Of a stretch of 64,000 bases of DNA, positions 33,589 through 41,936 are shown in pieces. Numbering within the stretch: position 1 is the first letter of the stretch; each line of letters starts with the position of its first letter. Where the stretch lies: NCBI RefSeq assembly GCF_003852425.1, contig NZ_QAJN01000021.1:87330-151329 (forward strand), in the 5' to 3' direction. The notes under the pieces were generated by a model. It was not told the origin of the DNA. It saw only the letters and a program-made list of their open reading frames with translations, and ran no database searches. The stretch is from Paucibacter sp. KBW04. GTDB lineage: Bacteria; Pseudomonadota; Gammaproteobacteria; Burkholderiales; Burkholderiaceae_C. The translations under genes and the position numbers were made by a program.

Positions 33589-34677
33589 GAAGAGGGCCAG
33601 CCTTTGGCTTTCCTCGGCTAGCGCGGCCTTGAAGGCCGCGTCCTGTGGCGCCTTGCCCGACTGATAGCCGCATTGCAGCTGCAAGCTTTGGCCGCGCTCG
33701 TCCACCGAGGCATTGGCCCAGCCTTGCACCTCGCCGCGCCACAGCATGGGCAGGGCGTAGTAGCCGAGTCGGCGTTTGGCTGGCGGGGTGTAGGCCTCGA
33801 AACGGTAGGCCCAGCCCCAGAACAGCTCGAAGCGCAGGCGGTCCCAGACAATGGGGTCGAAAGGCGCCAGCAGGCGCAGCTCTTCGTCCAGCTTCCAGCG
33901 CTTGGAGCGGGGCTCTTCCCCTTCCGGCCAGAACCAGCGCACACCCTCGACCTCGGCACTGGGAAAGAGCTGCTGCGCATGGGCCAGCGCTTTTTTGACC
34001 TCGGCCTGCAACTGCGGTGCGCCATAGCGCGTCATGCTGCATAGCTGACTCAAGCTGCGCGCCGGCAAAGGGGCGTACTTGGCCAAGATCAGCCGCAGCA
34101 GATCCAGGGCTTTTTCTTGCGGGCTGCTGCTCTCGTCCTCGACGTGTTGCACCGCCTCGTAAATGCGCAGACCCTGTTCCCGGCGCTTGACGCGCAAGAG
34201 GCCGCGGTAGTGCATGGCGTCCAGCAAATGGGTGGTGGCATTGCTGCTGCCGCCCCAGGCATTGCGGGTCTGGCCCAGCTGGAAATGCGCTTGCACCTGC
34301 TTGGGATGCGCCGGGCCATGGCTGCGCACAAAGGCCTGGATGGCCTCGGCCTGGGTGGCGGTCTTGGCGTCCCAGCCCTGGCGGGCGATGCGCGGGTGCA
34401 GCAGGCGCAGATGCTCGCGCGGCACAAAGCCGTAGTTGACGAAGCAGTCTTCCTCGACGTTCAGGCGGGCGTAGCGCAACTCCAGATCGCCGGCGCGATA
34501 GTCTTTGACGCGGTGCCTGAGGGTCAGGTCTTGCGCCCGCGCTGGCGCCCGGATGGGGTCGGCTTGCACAAAGCCCAGGCGCTGGATGGCGGCGGGCAGG
34601 GTGGTGGGTTTGAACAGGCTGCGCGCGATGGCGTAGCGGCGCAGATCGTCAAGAAGTAGCGGGGCGGTTTTGGGCAT
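33565..34677 (-). CDS. YcaQ/AlkX-type winged-helix DNA glycosylase
   Basis: A 370-residue protein of the HTH_42 family that includes E. coli YcaQ, an interstrand-crosslink DNA glycosylase. Features are RLGFVQADPIRAPARAQDL near the start with the conserved Gln-x-Asp, a run of winged-helix modules, and the strong signature LLAPFDPIVWDRLRFELFWG followed by RFEAYTPPAKRRLGYYALP. Length is somewhat below E. coli YcaQ (about 410). It should act in DNA repair in the cytoplasm by excising bulky or crosslinked alkyl bases. It converges with the CheY-like gene, overlapping its 3' end by 24 bases. Confidence 0.87.
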   Translation of the reverse strand: MPKTAPLLLDDLRRYAIARSLFKPTTLPAAIQRLGFVQADPIRAPARAQDLTLRHRVKDYRAGDLELRYARLNVEEDCFVNYGFVPREHLRLLHPRIARQGWDAKTATQAEAIQAFVRSHGPAHPKQVQAHFQLGQTRNAWGGSSNATTHLLDAMHYRGLLRVKRREQGLRIYEAVQHVEDESSSPQEKALDLLRLILAKYAPLPARSLSQLCSMTRYGAPQLQAEVKKALAHAQQLFPSAEVEGVRWFWPEGEEPRSKRWKLDEELRLLAPFDPIVWDRLRFELFWGWAYRFEAYTPPAKRRLGYYALPMLWRGEVQGWANASVDERGQSLQLQCGYQSGKAPQDAAFKAALAEESQRLALFLGLPGSA

Positions 34678-34719
34678 TCGGCTGGGCTGCGGTGGAGGCT
34701 TCAGACTTGGCCGGGCGGC

Positions 34720-35778
34720 TCAAGTCAAGCCGCCGAATCCGGACGATGCTGCACGCCCGGCGTTGCGCTGCTCACGCGTGTCCATTTGCATCTCGAAGCT
34801 GAAGAAGCAATTGCGGCCGCGCGATTTTGCCGCATACAAGGCCTCGTCCGCACGGCGCAGCAAGCCCTCGGCCGACGTCGTTTTGTCGGGCAGGCAGGTG
34901 GTGATGCCGCCCGAGAGGGTGAGGTAGGGCGCGATGCTGGAGCGCGGGTGGGGGATGGCCTTGAGCTCCAGCGTGCGCAGCAGGGCTCGCGCGAAAGTCA
35001 TGGCGCCCGAGCGTGGGGTGCAAGGCAGGATCAGGGCGAACTCCTCGCCACCGTAGCGGGCCGGGTAGTCGCGTGGCCGGCGGCACATGCCTTGCAGCAA
35101 GCGGCCCAGGGTGTGCAGGCAGGCATCGCCCTCCACATGGCCCAGGCTGTCGTTATAGCCTTTGAAGAAGTCGATATCGCAAAGCACCAGGGTCAGTGGC
35201 GCTTGCTCGCGCTGTGCGGCCAGGATCTCTTGCTGCAGACGCAGATCAAAGCCGCGCCGGTTGGGCAGGGCGGTGAGGGCGTCTTCATGGCTGATGCGGG
35301 TCAGCTGCTCGTTGGCGATGCGCAACTCATCCGAGAGTTCGATCAAGCGGTTTTGCATGCGCCGCAGTCTTTGCATGGCGCGCAGCTTGGCTTGCAAGAC
35401 CGTGCCGGAGACGGGCTTGACCAGATAGTCGTCACCGCCCGATTCAATCGCTTGCCAGAGGTTGTGGTCCTGATTCAGGCTGGAGAGAAAGATGATGGGC
35501 GTCCAGCCCCCGGCTTCCGAGGCGCGCAGCTGGCTGGCCACCCAGTAGCCATCGTGGCCGGGCATCTCCACATCCAGCAAGACCAGATCTGGGGCTTGCG
35601 CGCGGAACAAGCTGAGGGCGCTTTCGGCGGAGTCGGCCTCTTGCACCGTGTGACCCGCCGCATGCAGTTGAGCGACCAGAACCTGTCGTGTCGACGCCTG
35701 GTCGTCAACCAGCAGGATGTGCAAGGGCGGGAGCACAACAGGCTTGCTTGGGGAGTTGGGCGGGAGAGGCATGAGCAC
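34720..35778 (-). CDS. response-regulator diguanylate cyclase (REC-GGDEF)
   Basis: A 352-residue two-domain protein like PleD or WspR. The receiver (about 18-140) has Asp25-Asp26, phosphoacceptor Asp69 (LVLLDVEMPGHDG) and Lys121. A coiled linker leads to a GGDEF domain with HEDALTALPNRRGFD, CDIDFFKGYND, and the active-site GGEEF at 243-247. An inhibitory I-site RPRD (234-237) stands exactly five residues before it, so the enzyme should be active and feedback-inhibited. It makes c-di-GMP in the cytoplasm. This window also contains a c-di-GMP riboswitch (13777-13866), so the enzyme may help set that signal. The start is ATG at 35778 or 35772. Confidence 0.95.
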   Translation of the reverse strand: MLMPLPPNSPSKPVVLPPLHILLVDDQASTRQVLVAQLHAAGHTVQEADSAESALSLFRAQAPDLVLLDVEMPGHDGYWVASQLRASEAGGWTPIIFLSSLNQDHNLWQAIESGGDDYLVKPVSGTVLQAKLRAMQRLRRMQNRLIELSDELRIANEQLTRISHEDALTALPNRRGFDLRLQQEILAAQREQAPLTLVLCDIDFFKGYNDSLGHVEGDACLHTLGRLLQGMCRRPRDYPARYGGEEFALILPCTPRSGAMTFARALLRTLELKAIPHPRSSIAPYLTLSGGITTCLPDKTTSAEGLLRRADEALYAAKSRGRNCFFSFEMQMDTREQRNAGRAASSGFGGLT

Positions 35779-35891
35779 GGGTTATTCGGGCAAACCGAAA
35801 GAAGTGTCGTGCGATTATCGCCCTGGGTTCGGCTGGCTAGCTCAGTAGAAATGCGGTTGGAGTCCCCTTGTTTCAGCCTTGAGCCGGCATG

Positions 35892-35917
35892 AAAAAGGCC
35901 CGCGCGAGGCGGGCCTT
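35892..35917 (-). terminator. rho-independent terminator downstream of metK
   Basis: AAGGCCCGC at 35895-35903 pairs with GCGGGCCTT at 35909-35917; on the minus strand the stem is followed by TTTTT. It lies 140 bases past the metK stop, beyond the metK relic. Confidence 0.85.
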
Positions 35918-35939
35918 GGATTTCAGTGAGCGGCTTTGC

Positions 35940-35993
35940 TTAGAGGCCGGCGGCCGCGCGCAGCGCTGCAGCTTTATCGGTCTTTTGGTCTCC
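35940..35993 (-). pseudogene. relic of a metK 3' end
   Basis: Read on the minus strand this stretch encodes [14 protein letters not shown] and a stop. It nearly repeats the end of intact metK ([14 protein letters not shown]) that finishes at 36057. The DNA is almost identical over about 30 bases and diverges, partly at synonymous sites, beyond that. No more of metK is recognisable between the two ends. It is a leftover of a duplication or an allele replacement rather than a gene. Confidence 0.8.
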
Positions 35994-36056
35994 GCCCACA
36001 TCTGCTGCGCAGATATGAGCGTCGCCCGAGAACTGCCAAGCCGCTTCGCGGTGGCC

Positions 36057-37235
36057 TTACAGGCCAGCGGCCGCGCGCAGCGCTGCCGCCTTGTCCGTTC
36101 TCTCCCAAGTGAACTCCGGCTCTTCGCGGCCGAAGTGGCCGTAGGCGGCGGTCTTGGAGTAGATGGGGCGCAGCAGGTCCAGCATCTGGATGATGCCCTT
36201 GGGGCGCAGGTCGAAATGCTCTTGCACCAGGGCCGAGAGCTTGTCGTCAGAGATCACGCCCGTGCCTTCGGTGTAGACCGTCACGTTCATGGGGCGGGCC
36301 ACGCCGATGGCATAGGCCACCTGGATCTGGCACTGGCGCGCCAGGCCGGCGGCAACGATGTTCTTGGCCACATAGCGGGCGGCATAGGCGGCCGAGCGGT
36401 CCACCTTGCTGGGGTCCTTGCCCGAGAAGGCGCCACCGCCGTGGGGGCAGGCGCCGCCATAGGTGTCCACAATGATCTTGCGACCAGTCAGGCCGCAGTC
36501 ACCTTGCGGGCCGCCGATGACGAAGCGGCCGGTCGGGTTGACCAGGTACTTGGTGTCCTTCAGCCATTCCTTGGGCAGCACGGGCTTGATGATTTCTTCG
36601 ATGACGGCCTCGTAGAACTCGGGCTTCATCTTGTCGCCCAAGCTCATTTCGGGTGCGTGCTGGCTGGACAGCACCACCGTGTCGATGCTGTGCGGCTTGC
36701 CGTCCACATAGCGCATGGTGACCTGGCTCTTGGCGTCCGGGCGCAGGAAGGGCAGACGGCCGTCCTTGCGCAGCTGGGCCTGGCGCTCCACCAGACGGTG
36801 GGCGTAATAGATGGGCGCGGGCATCAGCTCGGGCGTTTCATCGCAGGCATAGCCGAACATCAGGCCTTGGTCGCCGGCACCGATATTCAGGTGGTCGTCG
36901 CTGGCGTGGTCCACGCCCTGGGCAATGTCATTGCTTTGCTTGTCGTAAGCGACCAGCACGGCGCAACCCTTGTAGTCGATGCCGTACTCGGTGTTGTCGT
37001 AGCCGATGCGCTTGATGGTGTCGCGCGCCACCTGGATGTAGTCCACATGGGCGTTGGTGGTGATTTCACCGGCCAGCACAACCAGGCCGGTGTTGCACAA
37101 GGTCTCGGCCGCGACGCGTGAGCGTGGGTCTTGGGTGAAGATTGCGTCGAGAATGGCATCCGAGATCTGGTCAGCGACCTTGTCGGGATGGCCTTCAGAG
37201 ACGGATTCAGACGTAAAGAGAAAATCGTTCGCCAC
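36057..37235 (-). CDS. metK: S-adenosylmethionine synthetase
   Basis: A 392-residue enzyme forming SAM from methionine and ATP. The start is GTG, giving [20 protein letters not shown], with GGAG nine bases upstream; longer readings add a Cys-rich stretch not seen in the family. Motifs are [27 protein letters not shown], the flexible-loop region, [12 protein letters not shown] and the phosphate loop [19 protein letters not shown]. The methyl cycle in this window (metK, ahcY, metF) is thus nearly complete, apart from methionine synthase. No SAM riboswitch was recognised in the 196-base gap upstream. A relic of its own 3' end and a terminator follow. Confidence 0.98.
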   Translation of the reverse strand: MANDFLFTSESVSEGHPDKVADQISDAILDAIFTQDPRSRVAAETLCNTGLVVLAGEITTNAHVDYIQVARDTIKRIGYDNTEYGIDYKGCAVLVAYDKQSNDIAQGVDHASDDHLNIGAGDQGLMFGYACDETPELMPAPIYYAHRLVERQAQLRKDGRLPFLRPDAKSQVTMRYVDGKPHSIDTVVLSSQHAPEMSLGDKMKPEFYEAVIEEIIKPVLPKEWLKDTKYLVNPTGRFVIGGPQGDCGLTGRKIIVDTYGGACPHGGGAFSGKDPSKVDRSAAYAARYVAKNIVAAGLARQCQIQVAYAIGVARPMNVTVYTEGTGVISDDKLSALVQEHFDLRPKGIIQMLDLLRPIYSKTAAYGHFGREEPEFTWERTDKAAALRAAAGL

Positions 37236-37431
37236 TTTTTTACACTCCATATAAGTACAACAGTTCATCGGCGTTGCCGTGCTGTCGGGAGAAGACGCGG
37301 CGAACGCTTTAGCAGCATTTGTTGAGCATCACTGCCCGGCGCACTTCTAATCAAGGGATAAAGCCCAGAAAACAAGTCCGCATCGCCCCGCAAGTAGTTC
37401 ATTAACTCGGCGATGTGACAATTATAGAAAT

Positions 37432-38352
37432 ATGTTGCTGCTGTTTCGTCTCCTGTCCAAATTCCCCCTGCGACTTTTGCATGCTTTTGGCGCGCTGGCC
37501 GGTTGGCTGACCTATGTCGCCTCCAAAACCTACCGGCAGCGCTATCAGGCGAATGTGCGCATTGCGGGCATGGCCTGGCCCGAAGCCCGCGGCGGCATTG
37601 CGCATGCGGGGCGCATGATTCTGGAAACGCCTTGGCTGTGGATGCGCCCGCCCAGCCAGCCCTTGGGTGCCGCCCTGCGCTGGGACGGCGCGGAGCTGAT
37701 CGAAGCGGCCTTGCAAGACGGCAAAGGCCTGGTCTTGCTAACGCCGCATCTGGGCTGCTTTGAAATTTGTGCTCAGGCCTATGCCGAGACCTTTGCCGAG
37801 ACGCAAGTGCAAGGGCAGACCCGCCTCTCGCCCATCACCGTTTTGTTTCGTCCGGCCCGCCAGGCTTGGCTGCGTGAGGTGGTGGATGCCTCGCGCGGCC
37901 GCCCCGGTCTGGCCACGGCACCGGCCAATCTGGCGGGTGTGCGGCAGATGATTCGCGCCCTGCGCCAAGGCCATACCATCGGCCTCTTGCCCGACCAGGT
38001 GCCGCCCCAGGGCCTGGGTGTGTGGGCGCCGTTCTTCGGCTTGCCGGCTTACACCATGACGATGGCGGGCAAGCTTTTGCAGCAAACCGGCGCGGCGGCC
38101 CTGCTGATCTGGGGCGAACGCCTGCCCAAGGGCCAGGGTTTTGTGGTGCATGTGCGACCGGCGCCGCAGATTGCGCCCGAGCAGGCCCCAGAATCCGCAG
38201 CCGAGACCATCAACAAGGCCATGGAAGAAATGATTCGCCTCGCACCTGATCAATACCTTTGGGGCTATCACCGCTACAAGCAACCACGCGGCCTGGATAT
38301 TGCGGCCGCGCCCTCTGCCCCCGCCGCGCCTGTGGATAAGTCGGAGCACTGA
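37432..38352 (+). CDS. LpxL/HtrB-type lipid A acyltransferase (first of two)
   Basis: A 306-residue inner-membrane acyltransferase of the LpxL/LpxM family, which adds secondary acyl chains to Kdo-lipid A on the cytoplasmic side. An N-terminal hydrophobic helix (LLRLLSKFPLRLLHAFGALA-like, residues 4-30) anchors it. The catalytic HX4E motif is HLGCFE near residue 105, and later signatures are ITVLFRPAR, GLLPDQVPP and WGYHRYK at the end. It is divergent from metK and is followed three bases later by a paralogue. Which of the two adds which chain cannot be told by sequence. Confidence 0.9.
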   Translation: MLLLFRLLSKFPLRLLHAFGALAGWLTYVASKTYRQRYQANVRIAGMAWPEARGGIAHAGRMILETPWLWMRPPSQPLGAALRWDGAELIEAALQDGKGLVLLTPHLGCFEICAQAYAETFAETQVQGQTRLSPITVLFRPARQAWLREVVDASRGRPGLATAPANLAGVRQMIRALRQGHTIGLLPDQVPPQGLGVWAPFFGLPAYTMTMAGKLLQQTGAAALLIWGERLPKGQGFVVHVRPAPQIAPEQAPESAAETINKAMEEMIRLAPDQYLWGYHRYKQPRGLDIAAAPSAPAAPVDKSEH

Positions 38353-38355
38353 GCG

Positions 38356-39243
38356 ATGCTGTCAAAACTGGGTGCTTTTTTGCTGATCGGCCTGCTCTGG
38401 CTCTTGCACTTTTTGCCGCTGGCCGTGCTGGCCGCGCTGGGCCAAGGCCTGGGGCGTCTGCTGTGGTGGGTGGCGGGGCGGCGGCGGCGCATCGCCTTGC
38501 GTAATCTGGAGCTGTGCTTCCCCGAGAAGTCGGCGGCAGAGCGTGAGCAGCTCGGCCGTGAACATTTCGGCTGGGTGGGTCGCAGCTTGTTGGAGCGCGG
38601 CCTGCTGTGGTTCGCCTCGCCGGCGCGCTTGCAGCGGCTGATGCATGTGAAGGGCGATATCGCCCTGGCCGAGCATGGCGGTCGTCCGGTGATGTGGTAC
38701 TTGCCGCATTTCGCCGGCCTGGAATGGGTGGGGCCGGCCCTGATGCTGAATCAAAAATGCCCGGGCGTGGACGTCTACCAGCGCCAGAGCAATCCGGTGT
38801 TTGACAAATTTCTGCTGGCCGGGCGCTCCCGCTTTGGCCAGACGGCTTTTGTGGATCGCCACGACGGCATCCGCCCGGTGCTGCGCCTGATCAAGCAGGG
38901 CTACTCGTTTTTGAACGCACCGGACCAAGACTTCGGCCTCAAAGACTCGGCCTTCGTGCCCTTCTTCGGCGTGCCCGCCAGCACCTTGCTGGCGCCCTCC
39001 AAGATCGCGCGCAGCATGGGCATGGCGGTGCAGCCCCTGGTGGTGACCATGTTGCCGGGCGGCCAAGGCTATGAGGTGGAGGCCTGCGAGCCCCCTGCCG
39101 GCTACCCCAGCGATGACCTGGAAGCCGATGCCCACACCATGAATGCTTGGCTGGAAGAGCGCATACGCCGCCATCCGGCCCAATACCTCTGGGTGCATCG
39201 CCGGTTCAAGACCCGGCCCGAGGGCGAGCCCTCTTTGTATTGA
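38356..39243 (+). CDS. LpxL/HtrB-type lipid A acyltransferase (second)
   Basis: A 295-residue paralogue of the preceding gene. It has the same layout: a hydrophobic N-terminus (LLIGLLWLLHFLPLAVLAAL), NLELCFPEKSAAER, the HX4E catalytic motif HFAGLE near residue 115, YQRQSNPVFDKFLLAGRSR, and NAPDQDFGLKDSAFVPFFGV, which is closer to classical LpxL/LpxP than the first gene. It ends with QYLWVHRRFKTRPEG. The two genes are separated by three bases and are surely cotranscribed, giving both secondary acylations from one operon. dapF begins 85 bases downstream. Confidence 0.92.
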   Translation: MLSKLGAFLLIGLLWLLHFLPLAVLAALGQGLGRLLWWVAGRRRRIALRNLELCFPEKSAAEREQLGREHFGWVGRSLLERGLLWFASPARLQRLMHVKGDIALAEHGGRPVMWYLPHFAGLEWVGPALMLNQKCPGVDVYQRQSNPVFDKFLLAGRSRFGQTAFVDRHDGIRPVLRLIKQGYSFLNAPDQDFGLKDSAFVPFFGVPASTLLAPSKIARSMGMAVQPLVVTMLPGGQGYEVEACEPPAGYPSDDLEADAHTMNAWLEERIRRHPAQYLWVHRRFKTRPEGEPSLY

Positions 39244-39328
39244 GCCTTCCCCTAGTCAGTTGGAGCCAGAGCTCGCCGCTGCGCGGCTTCGGTCTCGGGC
39301 TCAGTAGATGGCAAGTGATAATCAAATC

Positions 39329-40192
39329 ATGCAACTCTCCTTCACCAAAATGCACGGCGCCGGCAATGACTTCGTCGTCATTGACGCGACCCGCCAGCCT
39401 CTGAGCCTGAGCGCGGCCCAGATCCGCGTGCTGGGGGACCGGCGCTTTGGTGTGGGCTGTGATCAGATTCTGGTGATCGAGCGCAGCGCTACGCCTGGTG
39501 TTGATTTCCGCTACCGCATCTTCAACGGCAGCAGCGGCGCCGAGGTGGAGCATTGCGGCAATGGCTCGCGCTGCTTTGTCCGCTATGTGGTGGACAAGGG
39601 TCTGACGGACAAGCGCAGTGTGCGGGTGGAAACAGTCAACGCGGTGCTGGAGTTGCATCTGCGCGATGACGGCCGCGTGACTGTGGACATGGGCGCGCCC
39701 GTGTTCGATCTGGCGCGCGTGCCTTTTGATTCGCAAGGCCTGCTGCCGCGTGAGCTGAACGGCTTTGCGCTCTGGCCCCTGGCCGAGGCTGCTTGCGAGG
39801 TGGCGGTCCTGTCCATGGGCAACCCCCATGCGGTGCAGATTGTGAGCGGCGACGTGGACCTCGCACCGGTAGGGCAGATCGGCCCCCTGGTCGAGGCGCA
39901 CGCGCGCTTCCCACGCAAGGTCAATGCCGGCTTTATGCAGATTGTGTCGCGCAGCGAGGTTCGCCTGCGCGTGTTTGAACGCGATGCGGGTGAGACCCTG
40001 GCCTGTGGCACCGGCGCTTGTGCCGCCGTGGTGGCCGGGATCCGCCTGGGCCTGCTGGACGAAAGCGTCGAGGTCCATGCCCGCGGTGGAGATTTGAAAA
40101 TCGAGTGGGCCGGGCTGAGCCAAGGCCTGCAGGCCGCCGTGCTGATGACGGGCCCGGCGCAAACCGTGTTTGAAGGAGAGATCACGCTGTGA
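39329..40192 (+). CDS. dapF: diaminopimelate epimerase
   Basis: A 287-residue cofactor-independent epimerase converting LL- to meso-diaminopimelate for lysine and peptidoglycan synthesis. The two catalytic cysteines are visible in [17 protein letters not shown] and [14 protein letters not shown]. The N-terminus [15 protein letters not shown] is typical. I chose the ATG giving [10 protein letters not shown], as in other DapF proteins; an ATG 21 bases earlier is possible. DUF484 follows with a GTGA start/stop overlap and then xerC, the conserved dapF-DUF484-xerC arrangement of Gram-negatives. Confidence 0.97.
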   Translation: MQLSFTKMHGAGNDFVVIDATRQPLSLSAAQIRVLGDRRFGVGCDQILVIERSATPGVDFRYRIFNGSSGAEVEHCGNGSRCFVRYVVDKGLTDKRSVRVETVNAVLELHLRDDGRVTVDMGAPVFDLARVPFDSQGLLPRELNGFALWPLAEAACEVAVLSMGNPHAVQIVSGDVDLAPVGQIGPLVEAHARFPRKVNAGFMQIVSRSEVRLRVFERDAGETLACGTGACAAVVAGIRLGLLDESVEVHARGGDLKIEWAGLSQGLQAAVLMTGPAQTVFEGEITL

Positions 40193-40941
40193 CAAGCAAC
40201 CCATTGACACCTGCTGGTGCGACCCAAGGCGTGACAGAGCAAGAGATCGCCGAATTCTTGCTGCACACGCCCGGATTCTTCGAGCGCCACGCCGAGCTGC
40301 TGGCAACCGTGCAACTGACCCATCCTCTGGGCCAGCGCGCCGTGTCCTTGCAAGAGCGCCAGGCCGAGATGCTGCGCGACAAGATCAAGGGCCTGGAGCA
40401 GAGGATCATGGAGATGATCCGCAACGGCCAGGAGAACGTGGCCATTGCCGACCGCCTGCACCGCTGGACCAAACGCCTGATGCAGACGGTGCAAGCCGCC
40501 GAGTTGCCCGAGGTGCTGGTGCAAGAGCTGCGCCACCAGTTCATGATCCCGCAGGCCGGCCTGCGCCTCTGGGGTGTGGATGCCGCCTTTGCCGAGGCCG
40601 AGTTCGCGCAAGCGGTCAGCGCCGATGTGAAGAGCTTTGCCTCCAGCCTGTCGCAGCCCTATTGCGGCGTGAACTCGGGCTTTGAAGCGGCCGCCTGGTT
40701 GCGGAATTCGGAAGGCAGCAGCGGCGGTGCGACCTCGCTGGCCCTGATTCCCCTGACCCTGGCCGAGGACGGCAAGCCCGGTCGTGCCTTTGGTCTGCTG
40801 GTGCTGGGCTCGCCCGACCCAACCCGTTACACGGCTGAGATGGGCACCGAGTTCCTGTTGCGCGTGGGCGATATCGCCAGCGCTGCACTGGCGCGCTTGC
40901 TGGCGGCAAGCGCCAATCGAGCGGCAGGTGGCACGGACTGA
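40189..40941 (+). CDS. DUF484 family protein
   Basis: A 250-residue cytoplasmic protein starting at GTG that overlaps the dapF stop (GTGA), with AGGAG upstream. The N-terminus has the family signature [22 protein letters not shown], split here as [16 protein letters not shown], then [17 protein letters not shown], a predicted coiled coil, and a GAF-like C-terminal domain ([30 protein letters not shown]). Function unknown; its fixed place between dapF and xerC across Proteobacteria suggests a link with cell-envelope growth or chromosome segregation. xerC overlaps its end by 14 bases. Confidence 0.93.
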   Translation: MTSNPLTPAGATQGVTEQEIAEFLLHTPGFFERHAELLATVQLTHPLGQRAVSLQERQAEMLRDKIKGLEQRIMEMIRNGQENVAIADRLHRWTKRLMQTVQAAELPEVLVQELRHQFMIPQAGLRLWGVDAAFAEAEFAQAVSADVKSFASSLSQPYCGVNSGFEAAAWLRNSEGSSGGATSLALIPLTLAEDGKPGRAFGLLVLGSPDPTRYTAEMGTEFLLRVGDIASAALARLLAASANRAAGGTD

Positions 40942-41935
40942 GTCCGGCCCGAGGACTGCCCAGGCGGAGGATGCGCCTCAGCAGCCCCTGCTCCCTCTGC
41001 TGAGGGACTATCTGGCCCATGCCCAGGTGCAGCGCCGTTTGGCGCCGCGCACCCTGGTGATCTATGAACAAGCTTTGCGGCGCCTGCAAGACTTTGCCGA
41101 GGCCGGTGCCTTGCAGGACTTGTTGCAGCTGCGCCCTCACCATGCCCGCGGTCTCTTGATGCGCATGCATGGCGAGCAAGACCTGGGGCCGCGCAGCATC
41201 GCTTTGCAGCTCTCGGTCTGGCGTGGTTTGTACCGCTGGCTGGGCGGCCAGCATTGGGTGGAGCTCAACCCTTTTGAGGGCTTGCGGGCGCCCAAGGCTG
41301 CCAAGCCTTTGCCCAAGGCCTTGGCGGTGGATGATGCGGTGCAGCTGGCGGAGTTCAAGGGCGAGGAGGCCGGTGCTGACCCGGCGCTGGAGGCCTTGGA
41401 TCGCTGCATCGTCGAGCTGCTCTATGGCTGCGGCCTGCGGGTAGCCGAGCTGGAAGGCCTGGATCTGCGCGCCAGCAGCGCGGCGCGCGGTTGGATCGAC
41501 GCCCAGGCGGCCGAGGCCCATGTGCTGGGCAAGGGTAGCAAACGCCGTTCGGTGCCTGTGGGCCGGGCGGCGCTGGTGGCGCTGCAAGACTGGTTGCCGC
41601 AGCGCGAGCGACTGGCCAAGGCGGACGAGAAGGCCTTGCTGGTGGGGCAGCGGGGCGGGCGTTTGTCGGCCTCGCAGATCCGCTTGCGTTTGAAGTTAAG
41701 GGCCTTGGCGGCCGGCATGCCCAGCCATGTGCACCCACATATGTTGCGGCATTCCTTTGCCTCGCATCTGCTGCAGTCCAGCGGCGATTTGCGTGCGGTG
41801 CAGGAGTTGCTGGGTCATGCGCATATCGCCACCACCCAGGTCTACACGCAGCTGGACTACCAGCACCTGGCCAAGATTTACGACGCGGCGCACCCACGTG
41901 CCAAGTCAAGCAAGAAGACAGCCTTAGAAGATTGA
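40928..41935 (+). CDS. xerC: site-specific tyrosine recombinase XerC
   Basis: About 335 residues from a GTG at 40928; the reading frame stays open upstream within DUF484, but that part looks like a shadow. The N-terminal SAM-like core-binding domain covers about 20-125. The catalytic domain shows Arg in GCGLRVAELEGLD, Lys in GKGSKRRSVPV, HMLRHSFASHLL, GHAHIATTQVYTQLDY with the nucleophilic Tyr. It resolves chromosome dimers with XerD at dif. Its operon position (dapF-DUF484-xerC) marks it as the housekeeping enzyme, not a mobile-element integrase. The last base lies one base before the next gene. Confidence 0.95.
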   Translation: MARTESGPRTAQAEDAPQQPLLPLLRDYLAHAQVQRRLAPRTLVIYEQALRRLQDFAEAGALQDLLQLRPHHARGLLMRMHGEQDLGPRSIALQLSVWRGLYRWLGGQHWVELNPFEGLRAPKAAKPLPKALAVDDAVQLAEFKGEEAGADPALEALDRCIVELLYGCGLRVAELEGLDLRASSAARGWIDAQAAEAHVLGKGSKRRSVPVGRAALVALQDWLPQRERLAKADEKALLVGQRGGRLSASQIRLRLKLRALAAGMPSHVHPHMLRHSFASHLLQSSGDLRAVQELLGHAHIATTQVYTQLDYQHLAKIYDAAHPRAKSSKKTALED

Positions 41936-41936
41936 T

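Noticed and set aside
37236..37431. SAM riboswitch ahead of metK
   Set aside because: No SAM-I, SAM-II or related core could be matched in the gap.
40928..41935. Integrase of a mobile element
   Set aside because: The tyrosine recombinase sits in the conserved dapF-DUF484-xerC order and has normal base composition, so it is the housekeeping XerC.
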